Positions 34,466-44,764 of a DNA stretch of 64,000 nucleotides are shown piece by piece (the stretch's first letter is position 1; every line of letters starts with the position of its first letter). The stretch comes from Desulfonauticus submarinus (GTDB taxonomy: Bacteria > Desulfobacterota > Desulfovibrionia > Desulfovibrionales > Desulfonatronovibrionaceae): contig NZ_FNIN01000007.1 of NCBI RefSeq assembly GCF_900104045.1, positions 30,632 through 94,631 on the forward strand. Reading direction: 5' to 3'. The notes under the pieces were generated by a model that was not told the origin of the DNA, did not search any database, and saw only the letters and a program-made list of their open reading frames with translations. Both the position numbers and the translations under genes were made by a program.

Positions 34466-36769
34466 GTGACTAGAAAACAGATAATTGTCAATGGAAGAGT
34501 TCAAGGAGTTGGTTTTAGACCTTTTGTATATCGTCTTGCTAAAGAGCTTGGGTTAACAGGTTGGGTGAAAAATTCTTCTTTAGGAGTGGTTATAGAAATT
34601 CAAGGTGAGGAACGGTCTTTAGATAAGTTTATATATAACCTGCAAAACAAACTTCCTCGTCTTGCTAAGATAGTAGATTTAAAGGTTAAGGATATAGATT
34701 TTTGTAGAGAAGAGAGCGAGTTTAATATTGTTTTAAGTCAAAAAGGAGATGGTCATAATGTTTTAATTAGTCCAGATGTTTGTATTTGTGATGATTGTAA
34801 AAAAGATATTTTTGATCCTAATAATAGAAGATATTTATATCCTTTTACAAATTGTACTAATTGTGGCCCTCGGTATACAATTACTTATTCTATTCCTTAT
34901 GATAGAGCTAAAACATCTATGTCTTGTTTTCCTATGTGTGAAAAGTGTTTTGCTGAATATAAAGATCCCTTGGATAGGAGATTTCATGCACAGCCAAATG
35001 CATGTCCAGAATGTGGTCCTCATGTGTGGTTGGTCAATAGAAAAGGTGAGCTTTTAGAAGAAAGAGAAAATGCGTTGAGAAAGGTAGCTGAACTTTTACT
35101 AAATGGGAAGGTTATAGCTATAAAAGGACTGGGAGGATTTCATTTAGCTTGTGATGCAAAAAATTCTGAGGCTGTTTTAGAACTTAGAAAACGTAAAAAC
35201 AGACCACATAAATCTTTGGCTGTAATGGTAGATAATCTTCAAGATGTTAAAGTAATTTGCGAGGTTAATGATTTTGAGGCCAATGTCCTAACAAGTCCCG
35301 CTCATCCTATTGTGGTTTTGCAAAGAAAAAATTGTTTTTTAAATGAATATTTAGCCCCAGATACAAATACATTGGGAGTAATGCTTCCCTACACTCCTTT
35401 ACATTTTATTTTGTTTAAATTTTTAAAAGAATTGGGAGAAGACTTGCCTGTGTTAGTAATGACTTCAGGAAATAGTTCGTCAGAACCTATTTCTTTAGGC
35501 AATAGAGAAGCGTTTTCTAGATTAAGTCACATTGCTGATTTTTTTCTTTTTCATAATAGAGATATTTTAATTAGGTGTGATGATAGTGTGGTGGCTTTGA
35601 ATAGAGAAAAAAAACTTTTTTTTCGTAGAGCAAGAGGATATGTTCCTACGCCTATTTTTTTGGCTCAAAAAGGAAAATGTGTATTAGGAGTAGGTCCTGA
35701 ATTAAAAAATACTATTTGCGTCATTAAGCAAGATCAAGCCTTTGTGTCCCAGCATATAGGAGATTTAAAAAATCTGGAAACATATAAGTTTTTTTTAGAA
35801 ACAATAGAACACTTGCAAAAGATTCTAGAAGTTAAGCCTGAACTTATTGTGTGCGACTTACATCCAGATTATTTAAGCACTAACTTTGCTCAAGAACAGA
35901 AAGAAATACCTATTCTTTCTCTTCAGCATCATTTTGCTCATATTTATTCATTAGTGGCTGAAAATAAAATAGAAAGTCCTGTGCTTGCTTGGGCCCTTGA
36001 TGGAACGGGCCTTGGTGAAGATGGTAATCTTTGGGGGGCTGAGCTTATTTATGTAGATCCTAATAAAGGAGAGCACTATAGATTGGCTACATTTGATCCC
36101 ATACCGTTGCCAGGAGGAGAAAAAGCAGTTTTAGAGCCGTGGAGAATTGCATATGCTTTGCTTTGGAAAATAGGAGAAGATTTAGGTTATAACTGGAAAT
36201 GGAAAAAAGAGTTTTTTAAGGCAGAAAAAATAATTTTTGAGATGTTAGAAAAAGGTGTTAATTGTCCTCTTTCGTCTAGTTTGGGGAGATTTTTAGATGG
36301 AGTGGCTTCTTTGCTTGGATTGGTAAATGTAATTTCCTATGAAGGACAAGGGCCAATTTTACTAGAAAAGATTCAAAGTAATATAGATTGCCAAGAAACA
36401 TACGATTGGAATTTTTTTGAAAAAAAAGGTTTAGTTTATGTTGATACATTATTCCTTTTTAAACAAGTTCTAGTAGATTTTAAAAACAAAGTTTCTTTTG
36501 CTGTTATTAGTAAAAAGCTACATTCTACACTTATTAAACTTTTAGTTAATTTAGGACATGATTTGGCTAAAAAAATGAATATAAAATATTTAGGGTTTAG
36601 TGGTGGTGTTATGCAAAACAGAACTTTTTCTTTCTTGCTTCCTGAAGAAACAAAAAAGAAAGGTCTTATTCCTCTTATACATACTAAACTTCCACCTAAT
36701 GATGGCAGTATTTCGTTGGGACAAGCATTTTATGGTCAGATTAAATTAAGAAACACTAATTTTAATTAG
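34466..36769 (+). CDS. hypF: Hydrogenase maturation carbamoyltransferase
   Basis: 767 residues, GTG start with AGGAG eight bases upstream. Acylphosphatase domain 1-90 (VNGRVQGVGFRPFVYRLA), two C4 zinc fingers (CDDCKKDIF...CTNCGPRYT; CEKCFAEYK...CPECGPH), a YrdC domain (about 200-390, AIKGLGGFHLACDA) and a Kae1-like domain (LQHHFAHIYSLVAE, WALDGTGLGEDGNLWGAEL). It makes the thiocarbamate used for the CN ligands of [NiFe] hydrogenases from carbamoyl phosphate. No other hyp gene is in the window. Confidence 0.97.
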   Translation: MTRKQIIVNGRVQGVGFRPFVYRLAKELGLTGWVKNSSLGVVIEIQGEERSLDKFIYNLQNKLPRLAKIVDLKVKDIDFCREESEFNIVLSQKGDGHNVLISPDVCICDDCKKDIFDPNNRRYLYPFTNCTNCGPRYTITYSIPYDRAKTSMSCFPMCEKCFAEYKDPLDRRFHAQPNACPECGPHVWLVNRKGELLEERENALRKVAELLLNGKVIAIKGLGGFHLACDAKNSEAVLELRKRKNRPHKSLAVMVDNLQDVKVICEVNDFEANVLTSPAHPIVVLQRKNCFLNEYLAPDTNTLGVMLPYTPLHFILFKFLKELGEDLPVLVMTSGNSSSEPISLGNREAFSRLSHIADFFLFHNRDILIRCDDSVVALNREKKLFFRRARGYVPTPIFLAQKGKCVLGVGPELKNTICVIKQDQAFVSQHIGDLKNLETYKFFLETIEHLQKILEVKPELIVCDLHPDYLSTNFAQEQKEIPILSLQHHFAHIYSLVAENKIESPVLAWALDGTGLGEDGNLWGAELIYVDPNKGEHYRLATFDPIPLPGGEKAVLEPWRIAYALLWKIGEDLGYNWKWKKEFFKAEKIIFEMLEKGVNCPLSSSLGRFLDGVASLLGLVNVISYEGQGPILLEKIQSNIDCQETYDWNFFEKKGLVYVDTLFLFKQVLVDFKNKVSFAVISKKLHSTLIKLLVNLGHDLAKKMNIKYLGFSGGVMQNRTFSFLLPEETKKKGLIPLIHTKLPPNDGSISLGQAFYGQIKLRNTNFN

Positions 36770-36788
36770 CAAGTGTTAAAGTTAGCAA

Positions 36789-38318
36789 ATGAAAAAGAAG
36801 ATTCTTGTCATAAATTTGACTAGATTTGGAGATTTGATCCAGACGCAACCGCTTATTTCTTTACTTACTAAAAAGGAACACGCAGAAGTCGGTTTATGTT
36901 GTCTTGAAAATTTTTCAGAAGTAGCTTGTTTTTTAAAAGATATTTCAAATATTTATCCTTTTCCTGGGGGATTGATTTTATCCCACTTAGATGATCTTCA
37001 TCAAAATAAATGGCCTTTTGCTTTTAAAGTTCTTTTAGATTTTGTTCAAACAATAAAGGAAGAATTTTCTCCTTCAGAAGTAATTAATTTGACACCTTCT
37101 TTACCTGCTAGATTGTTAACTTTGTTATTGACTCAAAAGGCAAGAGGTTTTTTATTAGATAAATTTGGCTTTGGTCTATATAGCAATGATTGGGCAGCTT
37201 TTTTACAAGCTTCTTCTGCATTTAGAAATTGTTCTCCTTTGAATTTGGTAGACTTAAATATTGGTATTGCAGATAATAAAAGAACATATTTTTCTCCTTT
37301 AAAATTACAAGCTCCCTTTTTTTCAGAAGTTAAGAGATGGAAAAATAAATTAGAAAATACTGTTTATCATAGTCAATTTATTGGTTTTCAACTAGGGGCT
37401 AGTGATAATAAACGGAGATGGCCTTTAGATTATTTTGTTCAATTAGGAAGAATATGCTATCAAAAATTAGACTATGTTCCTGTGTTAGTTGGGAGTAAAA
37501 GTGAAATAGAGTTGGGTAACAGGTTTGCTCAGAAAGCTGATTTTCCTTATGTTAATTTAATAGGTAAAACCTCTTTAAAAGATTTAGGTAGTATTTTAAA
37601 AATAATAAAATTTCTTATAACCAATGATACAGGAACAATGCACTTGGCAGCAGGACTAAAGACAAGAGTTATTGCTATTTTTTTGGCTACAGCCCAAGCT
37701 TGGGATACAGGACCTTATTTAGAAAATTCAATCTGTTTAGAACCAAACTTAAACTGTCATCCTTGTTCTTTTAAATTTAAATGTACCAATTATATTTGTA
37801 GAAAGAAAATTACTCCTGATGTTGTTTTTAAGTTTATTAAAAAATTTGATATTGAGAATATAAGAGTTAATTCTGTTAGAGCGTATCGAACTTGTTTTAA
37901 AAATAATTTTTATTCTTTAAATAAGTTGTCAACTACTGATACTAGATTTTATTTTATGAAATTTTCTCAAGAAATATATCTTTCCTTTCTTTTAAATAGA
38001 AAATTAATTTGTATAGAAAATATAAAAATAAATTATAGAGACGAATTAAAGAATGAGTTAAAAGAAATAGTTTCTTATTTTTTGATTTTTAAAGAATATT
38101 TAAATATGATTAGATCTTCTTCTTTATTTTTTAAACAACAAAAAGTGTATAAGATATATAATAAATTAAATATGGTTTTAGATAAAAGTAAATTTTTTTC
38201 CCCTCTATATCATCTTTGGTTAATCCATTCTCAACAAAATTCTAAAGGCATAGAATCTCTTCTTTCTATTACCGATAGATATTTTTCTTTTTGGAATACA
38301 GTCCTAAATAAGATTTAA
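36789..38318 (+). CDS. Family 9 glycosyltransferase (heptosyltransferase-like)
   Basis: 509 residues. GT9 features are VINLTRFGDLIQTQPLI at the N-terminus and FQLGASDNKRRWPLDYF plus ITNDTGTMHLAAGLKTR in the C-lobe (about 195-310). A Cys cluster CHPCSFKFKCTNYIC (about 325-340) is often seen in GT9 proteins of this group. Beyond residue 350 comes an AT-rich, Lys/Phe-rich extension without a recognised domain. It probably transfers a sugar to lipopolysaccharide or to a glycoprotein such as flagellin; acceptor unknown. Confidence 0.82.
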   Translation: MKKKILVINLTRFGDLIQTQPLISLLTKKEHAEVGLCCLENFSEVACFLKDISNIYPFPGGLILSHLDDLHQNKWPFAFKVLLDFVQTIKEEFSPSEVINLTPSLPARLLTLLLTQKARGFLLDKFGFGLYSNDWAAFLQASSAFRNCSPLNLVDLNIGIADNKRTYFSPLKLQAPFFSEVKRWKNKLENTVYHSQFIGFQLGASDNKRRWPLDYFVQLGRICYQKLDYVPVLVGSKSEIELGNRFAQKADFPYVNLIGKTSLKDLGSILKIIKFLITNDTGTMHLAAGLKTRVIAIFLATAQAWDTGPYLENSICLEPNLNCHPCSFKFKCTNYICRKKITPDVVFKFIKKFDIENIRVNSVRAYRTCFKNNFYSLNKLSTTDTRFYFMKFSQEIYLSFLLNRKLICIENIKINYRDELKNELKEIVSYFLIFKEYLNMIRSSSLFFKQQKVYKIYNKLNMVLDKSKFFSPLYHLWLIHSQQNSKGIESLLSITDRYFSFWNTVLNKI

Positions 38319-38452
38319 TATTTGTAGTTTATTCTTTTAAAAAAATTTAATTATTATTATGTGGATGAAAAAAATCTAAAGGTCAGTATATTTGGTATAT
38401 TTATTGAATTCTATTTTTTAAAAGGAAAAAAAGTCTTTTAGGAGGACTAAAA
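38319..38452. other. Gap before the 38453 gene
   Basis: AT-rich. The strong site TAGGAGGAC (38439-38447) before ATG 38453 is the only feature that I would call. Confidence 0.4.
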
Positions 38453-39058
38453 ATGATTATTATTGATGGTCAGCAGCTTAATCTTGAGGTAAAAAATTTT
38501 GCTAACCTAGAGGATTTATTGGTAAAAGTTATGGAAGATGATGTATTAAATGGAAGAGTTATTACAGATGTATATGTAAATGATGAAGTATTTTCAGAAA
38601 TTTATCCTCATCAAGCAGAAGATATTGAAGCTGATGAGATTGAAAAGGTTGAAATAAAAACGGTTTCTGTAGATAAAATGGCAGGAGATATAACAAGAGA
38701 GTTGTATAAAGTTGTCAATCTTTTATTAAAAGCAGGAGGAGAAGTGTGTTCTCTTTTTAGAGAAGCAAATGATTTTGAAGCCCTTGATATGTATCAAGAC
38801 TTTTTGCAAGTGTTAAGAGATTTTATGTCTATGATTACAGTACTTAGACAAGAATGTGGTTTAGGAGATACTCCTAGGTTGGAAAGTGCTCTTACTACAA
38901 TTTCAGAGTTGTTTTCTGAAATTATGGAAGTTCAAGAAAATGAAGATTGGATTTTATTGGCAGATCTAATTGAATACGAACTTCTTCCTCATTTAAATGA
39001 TTGGAAACAGATTATTAGTGAATTTAGGGATCAGATTAAAAGCAGAAAGGATAACTAA
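38453..39058 (+). CDS. Conserved-looking unknown protein, possibly flagella-related
   Basis: 201 residues I cannot name. Residues 1-75 form a beta/alpha module (MIIIDGQQLNLEV, VITDVYVNDEVFSE); the rest is helical and acidic (LYKVVNLLLKAGGEVCSLFR, TTISELFSEIMEVQENEDW). It is immediately followed by a small coiled-coil gene that starts one base after its stop. This two-gene set resembles flagellar-filament chaperone neighbourhoods of delta-proteobacteria, but I see no decisive motif. No membrane segment or signal. Confidence 0.5.
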   Translation: MIIIDGQQLNLEVKNFANLEDLLVKVMEDDVLNGRVITDVYVNDEVFSEIYPHQAEDIEADEIEKVEIKTVSVDKMAGDITRELYKVVNLLLKAGGEVCSLFREANDFEALDMYQDFLQVLRDFMSMITVLRQECGLGDTPRLESALTTISELFSEIMEVQENEDWILLADLIEYELLPHLNDWKQIISEFRDQIKSRKDN

Positions 39059-39385
39059 ATGAGCCAACTGTTGTGTGATTTGAAACAAATTGTAGAAAAT
39101 GAGATAAAAGCTCTTCAGGAAGAAAATATTGAAGAAGTGCAAAAACACGCTAAGAGACGGGCAGAAATGATTAAGAGTGCTTTAAAACAAAACAATTTAA
39201 GCTTAGAAGTGCTTTTGAAATTACAAGAGATGAATAGCCAGGTGTTAGCAATTGCTAAACAATTGCATGAAGCCCTAGGAGAACAATTGAAAAAGACTAG
39301 AAGGGAAAATCAAAGGTTTTTAGGTTATAAACAAGCAGTGATGCCAGTATCATCTTTTAGTAAATACGTTAATAAAAGGAGCTAA
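39059..39385 (+). CDS. Small coiled-coil protein, FlgN-like
   Basis: 108 residues, helical and charged with a heptad pattern (QIVENEIKALQEENIEEVQKHA). The tail KKTRRENQRFLGYKQAVMP resembles the C-termini of FlgN/FliT-type flagellar export chaperones, where a similar helix binds cargo. No filament or hook gene is in the window to support it, so this is a tentative label. Directly abuts the preceding gene. Confidence 0.45.
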   Translation: MSQLLCDLKQIVENEIKALQEENIEEVQKHAKRRAEMIKSALKQNNLSLEVLLKLQEMNSQVLAIAKQLHEALGEQLKKTRRENQRFLGYKQAVMPVSSFSKYVNKRS

Positions 39386-39510
39386 ATCTGGGATATTGGT
39401 GAAAAGTGGTTTAGAAGCAAGACTAACACCTACCTAAATAGATAGGGAGAAAATCCCATTAAAAAAGAGAGTTTTGCTTAAAACCACTCACCATATCCTG
39501 GATTAATTTT
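39386..39510. ncRNA. Long imperfect hairpin, candidate structured RNA
   Basis: The two ends of this roughly 120-base stretch are complementary over about 35 positions with small bulges: GGGATAT, GGTGA, GTGGTTT and AAGCAA on the left (39391-39421) match ATATCC, TCACC, AAACCAC and TTGCTT on the right (39476-39500). The apex holds CCTA/TAGG and GGG/CCC mini-stems that compete. No known family is evident; SRP and 6S hallmarks are missing. It may be a small RNA, a transposon-like miniature element, or a long terminator of the preceding operon. Confidence 0.45.
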
Positions 39511-39513
39511 ATT

Positions 39514-39586
<73 letters not shown>

Positions 39587-39610
<24 letters not shown>

Positions 39611-40081
39611 TTTTCTTTTAGCTCTAAAAAAATGTTGAAGTAAAGAAGCACTTTCTTTTGCTAAAACTCCTTTTATAACCCAGAAAGAGTGATTTAAGCC
39701 TTTTAGTTTTGTGTAGTCAAGAGAAGAACAAATTGCTCCACTTTTAGGATCTTTTGCTCCAAAAATTACTCCTTCTAACCTAGCTTGTACTATTGCACCT
39801 AAACACATAATGCAGGGTTCTAGGGTTACAACTAAAATGCAATTAGTAAGCCTATAATTTTTAATTTTTTGAGCAGCCTTTTCAATGGCTAAGATTTCTG
39901 CATGAGCTGTGGGGTTGCAAAGAGAGATAGATAAGTTGTGAGCTGAGGATATAATGGAATTTTGTTTTATATCCCAAATAACCGCTCCTACAGGAATTTC
40001 TTCTTTTTGCATTGCTTTTTTAGCTTCTTTAAGAGCTTGATTCATTAAAGAGCGGTAATCTACACTTTGTAAAAATAACAT
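39587..40081 (-). CDS. tadA: tRNA-specific adenosine deaminase
   Basis: 164 residues. Zinc site HAEILAIEKAA (His, catalytic Glu) and TLEPCIMCLGAIV (two Cys). It converts adenosine 34 to inosine in tRNA-Arg(ACG), and in some bacteria other tRNAs. Its final residues (GEVPKWS) are translated from the 5' part of the tRNA-Ser gene: the family core ends at FFRAKRK and the stop codon lies 24 bases inside the tRNA. The mRNA 3' end must thus be cut to release the tRNA, which links expression of editing enzyme and tRNA. Confidence 0.93.
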
Positions 40082-40088
40082 TAGGAGA

Positions 40089-40898
40089 TTAACTTGACTT
40101 TAAATATTCTATGCCTTTTTCAAATATTACTGTTCCTAATGGAGATGAGATATTTCTTGTCCATGCTGGATGATTAGTGCGATGATTATAGGCTTCTGGG
40201 TGAGGCATAAGCCCTAAAATTCTTCCAGATGGATCTGTTAGGCCAGCAATGCCTAAAGGAGAACCATTAGGATTTTCTGGATATTTTTCTGTAGGGCTTT
40301 TTGTTTTAGGATCCATGTATTGAAGGGCGATTAAATTATTTTTTTGGATTTTTGTTAATATTTCTTTGTTAAAGGGAATAACTTTTCCTTCTCCATGACG
40401 TACAGGCAGATATAAAAAGTCTAGGTCTTTGGTAAAAATACACGGACTTTGAGGGTTTATTTTTAGATAAACCCATCTATCTTCAAATTTAGCAGAGTCA
40501 TTATAACTTAGACTTACCTGTCGTTCAAAGTAGTTGTTATTTAAAGCAGGCAAAAGGCCTAGCTTGGCTAATAGTTGGAAGCCATTGCAGATTCCTAGAA
40601 TTATTTTATTTTCTTTTAAAAAGGATTCTAATTCTTTTTTTAGTGATTTTCCTGAAATAGTTTTTGAATATTTCCAACGAATAGCAGCAGCTTGAGCTGC
40701 TCCTAAATCATCTCCATCTAAAAATCCCCCAGGAAAGATGAGAAAGTTAAATTTTTGAATGTTAATTTTTTCTTGAATAAGGTCAGAAAAAAAACAAATT
40801 TGCACTTCATCAGCACCTGCTTTTTTTGCTGCATAGGCACTTTCTCTTTCGCAGTTGGTTCCATATCCTGTGATCACTAAAACTTTTGCTTGAGCCAT
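40089..40898 (-). CDS. purQ: Phosphoribosylformylglycinamidine synthase glutaminase (long PurQ)
   Basis: 269 residues, longer than the 225-residue Bacillus form. Class I glutamine amidotransferase features: ITGYGTNCE, PGGFLDGDDLGAA, nucleophile Cys in LGICNGFQLL, and the His-Glu pair in LMPHPEAYNH. It supplies ammonia to PurL in purine synthesis. Loops such as QYMDPKTKSPTEKYPENPNGS mark the longer branch common in delta-proteobacteria. It precedes tadA by seven bases. Confidence 0.9.
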   Translation of the reverse strand: MAQAKVLVITGYGTNCERESAYAAKKAGADEVQICFFSDLIQEKINIQKFNFLIFPGGFLDGDDLGAAQAAAIRWKYSKTISGKSLKKELESFLKENKIILGICNGFQLLAKLGLLPALNNNYFERQVSLSYNDSAKFEDRWVYLKINPQSPCIFTKDLDFLYLPVRHGEGKVIPFNKEILTKIQKNNLIALQYMDPKTKSPTEKYPENPNGSPLGIAGLTDPSGRILGLMPHPEAYNHRTNHPAWTRNISSPLGTVIFEKGIEYLKSS

Positions 40899-41299
40899 AG
40901 AAAAATCCTTAAATTGTTGTTCTAAAAACTTCTAAATATGGTATTTTTAAAAGAAAAGCAACAGGTTAAAATGTTAAAATGAGGGGAAAAAGATTATTCC
41001 ATTTAACTTTAATTTGCAAGGCCAATATATGTCCTAGGAAATTTAGATAACTTAATTTGTTAAGTTTTTGTTTTAGAAGACATTGTTTTTACTAACTTCA
41101 GTAAGTCGACACTACATTGAAATGACTTTGATTATGAAGATATTATTTTAGTATTTTTTAAAATAGATGGTTGTCAAAATTATATAAAAATTATAATAAA
41201 GATTAAAATCTTGAAGAATCAAGCCTAGAATTACTTGTTTTTTGGTCAAAAAAAAATTATAGTGTTGATAAATGTCAAACCTATAACCAGGAGGAAGAT
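40899..41299. other. 401-base gap before chemotaxis operon
   Basis: AT-rich, without a credible ORF. It contains a small palindrome CTTGA/TCAAG (41210-41223). A ribosome site AGGAGGA precedes the first operon gene. No sigma-28 or sigma-54 consensus is evident. Confidence 0.4.
41171..41197 (+). promoter_or_regulatory. Possible chemotaxis operon promoter
   Basis: TTGTCA (41171-41176) and TATAAT (41192-41197) with a 15-base spacer, shorter than ideal. Best sigma-70-like candidate in the gap; weak. Confidence 0.3.
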
Positions 41300-41590
41300 A
41301 TGGCTGAGCAAGAAATTACTCTAACCCTTGAGGGGGATATAGTCTCTAATAAAGCACAAGAAATTAAAGACGCTATTGCAGGTGCAATTGATAAAGACGC
41401 ACAAGGTATTCAGTTAGTTTTAGATTTAAGTAAAGTTTCTTATGTAGATTCTATTGGGATAGGTATTTTAATAGCTACCCATAATTCTTTGAAAAATAAA
41501 GGAGGTAAATTAAAAATTATTAATGCCTCTGATGATATAAAAAATCTTTTTAAAACAATGAGGTTAGATAAACATATAGAAATATCTTGA
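41300..41590 (+). CDS. STAS-domain anti-sigma factor antagonist
   Basis: 96 residues, a single STAS domain of the SpoIIAA/RsbV kind. The site VSYVDSIGIGILI holds the Ser phosphorylated by the cognate kinase. In a partner switch, unphosphorylated protein captures the RsbW-like kinase and frees its target. The RsbW-like gene (48224) and PP2C-type phosphatase (47111) lie in the same operon, so all three parts of the switch are present, embedded in chemotaxis genes. Confidence 0.88.
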   Translation: MAEQEITLTLEGDIVSNKAQEIKDAIAGAIDKDAQGIQLVLDLSKVSYVDSIGIGILIATHNSLKNKGGKLKIINASDDIKNLFKTMRLDKHIEIS

Positions 41591-41636
41591 TAATATAAGA
41601 TTTTAAGAGTTTAATTTTAACAAAGGGGTGAAAGTT

Positions 41637-44600
41637 ATGAGTATGCTAGATGATGAAACCTTACAAATGTATGTGGAAGAGTCTAGAGATCATTTAGAAA
41701 GTATAGAATCAGACTTATTGTCTATAGAGCAAATGGGAGAAGATATTGATGAAGAATTAGTTAATAAAGTTTTTAGAGCAGCTCATTCTATTAAAGGTGG
41801 AGCTGGTTTTTTAGGATTAAATACTATTAAGGAACTTGCTCATAAAATAGAAAATGTTTTAGATCTTATAAGAAATAGAGAGCTAGTGCCAAATCCAGAG
41901 ATTATTAACATTCTTTTGTTAGCTTTTGATAGATTATCTGAGTTGATAGATAATATAGAAGAAAGCAATGAGATGGATATTTCAGAGCATGTTACTGCAC
42001 TTATGAATATTGCTTCTGGTGGTCTTCCTGAGAAAGAACAAGAAAGTGTTATAAATGAAGTGGATATAAAAGATAAAAGTGGTCGAACAATTTTTACCAT
42101 TAAAGAATTTGATTTAAATCAAGCCACAAAAGGTGGTAAGTATGTGTATCTGATAGAGTTTGACCTTATTCATGATATTCATCAAAAAGATAAACAGCCT
42201 TATGATGTAGTAAAAGATATACAATCAACAGGTGAAATTATAGATATAAAGTTGGATCTTGATGCTGTAGGTACATTAGAAGATGGAAAATTTAGTAATA
42301 AAATCCCATTATATGTGCTTTATTCTACTATAATTGAGCCAGATATTATAAATACACTTTTTGATTTACCTGCAGAACAAATTCATGTGGTAAAAGGTCA
42401 GGAAACTTCTCAAGCAGAGTCAGAAGTACAAGCTGAGGAAGAAACTGTTACTACTTCTGAGGAAGAAGTTAAAGAAGAAGTTGAGCAAAAGGTTAAAGCA
42501 GAACCCAAAGTAGAAGAGAAGGTAGAGGAAGCTAAGAAGGAGGTTAAAAAGTCTAAGCCAGTTAGCAAGGTAACACCCGTTAAAAAAACTGAAAAATCTC
42601 AACCCAAGCCCAAATCTCAGCCCAAGGCTGCTTCACATGTTGCTGCAGTACATGCTGAAACTTTAAGAGTTCATGTAAGTCTTTTAGAAAACTTGATGAA
42701 TTTAGCAGGTGAACTTGTACTTAGCAGAAACCAGCTTATGCAGGCCATTACTCAAGGGAATGAACACGATATACAAACTGCAAGTCAGCGCATTGATTTA
42801 GTTACTTCAGAATTACAAGAAGCTATTATGCTTACTAGGATGCAACCAGTAGGCAATATTTTCAATAAATTCCCAAGAGTGGTTAGGGATTTGGCAAGAG
42901 AGTTAGGAAAAGAAATAGAACTGGTATTAGAAGGAAAAGATGTAGAATTAGATAAGACAATTATTGAGGGTCTTTCAGATCCTTTAACCCACCTTGTTAG
43001 AAATTCAGCAGATCATGGCATAGAGCCTCCTGATGAGAGAGTAGCTAAAGGAAAAAATCCAGTAGGTAAAATTATCTTAAAAGCTTATCACGCTGCTGGA
43101 CAAGTCAACATAGAGATTCGAGATGATGGCAAAGGAATGGATCCTGATGTCATAGCTAAAAAAGCAGTAGAAAAAGGACTGGTTACAGAAGAGCAAGTTC
43201 GTTCTATGAATGATAAGGAAAAGTTGAATTTAATTTTCTTGCCAGGTCTGTCTACTGCAGAGAAGGTGTCGGATGTGTCTGGTCGTGGTGTTGGAATGGA
43301 TGTAGTGAAAAGTAATTTAGATAAGCTAGGTGGACAAATTGATATAGAAACAGAATTGGGCAAAGGCACTACTATTAGAATTAAATTGCCATTAACTTTA
43401 GCTATAATTCCTAGTTTGCTTGTTTCAGTTGAAGGAGAAAGATTTGCTATTCCACAAGTAAATGTAAATGAGCTTATTGAAGTCCCTGCTAGTCAGGTTA
43501 AGGAGAGGATTGAAAAGGTTGGAGATGCAGATGTTTTGATTTTAAGGGGAGAACTTATTCCTTTGTTAAGCTTGGCAGAGGTGTTAGGATTAAAAGAATT
43601 TGATGCTGAAGAAAGTGATTTTGTTCAAAAATATCAAGCAACTGGTGGAGCAGTAAAAGTTGTAATCGCTCAAGCAGGATCTTTTAAGTATGGATTGGTA
43701 GTAGATGAATTGCACGATTCTGTAGAAATAGTAGTAAAACCTTTGGGGCGTCATTTAAAAGACTGTTTAGGTTATGCTGGTGCAACTATTATGGGTGATG
43801 GTAAAGTTGCTTTAATTTTAGATGTAGTAGGCTTAGCAAAGTTAGCTGAACTTTCCGCAGTTAATATAGAAGAAAAAGATAGACGAGATGAAAAAAGAGA
43901 ACAAGAAGGCGAAGAGATGCATACCTTGTTCTTATTTAATAATGCCCCAGGAGAAGCATGTGCAGTACCTTTGGACTTAGTTGCAAGGGTTGAGTTAATA
44001 AAAGCAGAAGAAATAGAAGTTATTGGCGGTAAAAAGGTTATTAAATATAGAGGAGGTAGTTTGCCAATTTTTGCTTTAGAAGAAGTGGCTAATATTGGTC
44101 ATTTAGAGTTAGAGGGCGATTTGGTAGTAATTGTGTTTGTGATGAGTGGGCATGAAGTTGGTCTTTTGGCTACTCCCCCTGTAGATGCTGTAGAAGCTAA
44201 GGTAAAAATTGATGATTTTTCCTTAAAACAGCCAGGAATTGCAGGCTCTACTATTTTAAATGACAAAACTACTTTGGTAGTAGATATTTTTGAATTTTTT
44301 GAAACTTTAAATCCAGATTGGTTTAAAGAAAGAAAAGAAGCAGTACAAGAAATTAGAAAAGAAACAGGAGAGAAAAAGGTTTTATTAGTAGAAGATTCAG
44401 ACTTTTTTAGAAGTCAGGTTAAAAAGTTTATAGAAGATGAAGGATATAAAGTAGTGCCTGCAGAAGATGGGCAGGTTGCTTGGGATTACTTAAATGAACA
44501 TCCAGATGAGATAAGTGTAGTAGTGACAGATATTGAGATGCCTAATATGGATGGGTTTGAACTAACTAAGCTTATAAAAGAAAGTCCTAATTTTTCTCAT

Positions 44601-44747
44601 TTGCCAGTTATAGCTTTAACATCTTTAGCAGGAGAAGAAGATATAGAAAAGGGCAAAGAAGTTGGAATTGATGATTATCAAATCAAGTTAGATAAGGAAA
44701 AATTATTGCAGAGTATATTTAGTTTCTTGGCTAAAAAGGCAGCTTAA
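41637..44747 (+). CDS. cheA: Chemotaxis kinase CheA with two CheW domains and a receiver
   Basis: ATG 41637 has AAGGGG eight bases upstream; the GTG at 41628 overlaps that site. About 1036 residues. Hpt domain with His50 ([10 protein letters not shown]), a low-complexity Glu/Lys/Pro-rich linker (about 260-335), dimerisation helices ([19 protein letters not shown]), ATPase ([37 protein letters not shown]), a CheW domain, then a second CheW-like domain and a C-terminal receiver with acceptor Asp in [10 protein letters not shown]. The receiver may act as a phosphate sink. It is first of the core signalling genes here and works with the next MCP and CheW. Confidence 0.95.
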   Translation: MSMLDDETLQMYVEESRDHLESIESDLLSIEQMGEDIDEELVNKVFRAAHSIKGGAGFLGLNTIKELAHKIENVLDLIRNRELVPNPEIINILLLAFDRLSELIDNIEESNEMDISEHVTALMNIASGGLPEKEQESVINEVDIKDKSGRTIFTIKEFDLNQATKGGKYVYLIEFDLIHDIHQKDKQPYDVVKDIQSTGEIIDIKLDLDAVGTLEDGKFSNKIPLYVLYSTIIEPDIINTLFDLPAEQIHVVKGQETSQAESEVQAEEETVTTSEEEVKEEVEQKVKAEPKVEEKVEEAKKEVKKSKPVSKVTPVKKTEKSQPKPKSQPKAASHVAAVHAETLRVHVSLLENLMNLAGELVLSRNQLMQAITQGNEHDIQTASQRIDLVTSELQEAIMLTRMQPVGNIFNKFPRVVRDLARELGKEIELVLEGKDVELDKTIIEGLSDPLTHLVRNSADHGIEPPDERVAKGKNPVGKIILKAYHAAGQVNIEIRDDGKGMDPDVIAKKAVEKGLVTEEQVRSMNDKEKLNLIFLPGLSTAEKVSDVSGRGVGMDVVKSNLDKLGGQIDIETELGKGTTIRIKLPLTLAIIPSLLVSVEGERFAIPQVNVNELIEVPASQVKERIEKVGDADVLILRGELIPLLSLAEVLGLKEFDAEESDFVQKYQATGGAVKVVIAQAGSFKYGLVVDELHDSVEIVVKPLGRHLKDCLGYAGATIMGDGKVALILDVVGLAKLAELSAVNIEEKDRRDEKREQEGEEMHTLFLFNNAPGEACAVPLDLVARVELIKAEEIEVIGGKKVIKYRGGSLPIFALEEVANIGHLELEGDLVVIVFVMSGHEVGLLATPPVDAVEAKVKIDDFSLKQPGIAGSTILNDKTTLVVDIFEFFETLNPDWFKERKEAVQEIRKETGEKKVLLVEDSDFFRSQVKKFIEDEGYKVVPAEDGQVAWDYLNEHPDEISVVVTDIEMPNMDGFELTKLIKESPNFSHLPVIALTSLAGEEDIEKGKEVGIDDYQIKLDKEKLLQSIFSFLAKKAA

Positions 44748-44764
44748 AAAGGGGGAGGTGTGTT

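Noticed and set aside
39386..39510. SRP (4.5S) RNA or 6S RNA
   Set aside because: The SRP apical GGAAGCAG-type motif and the 6S central bubble pattern and length are not present on either strand.
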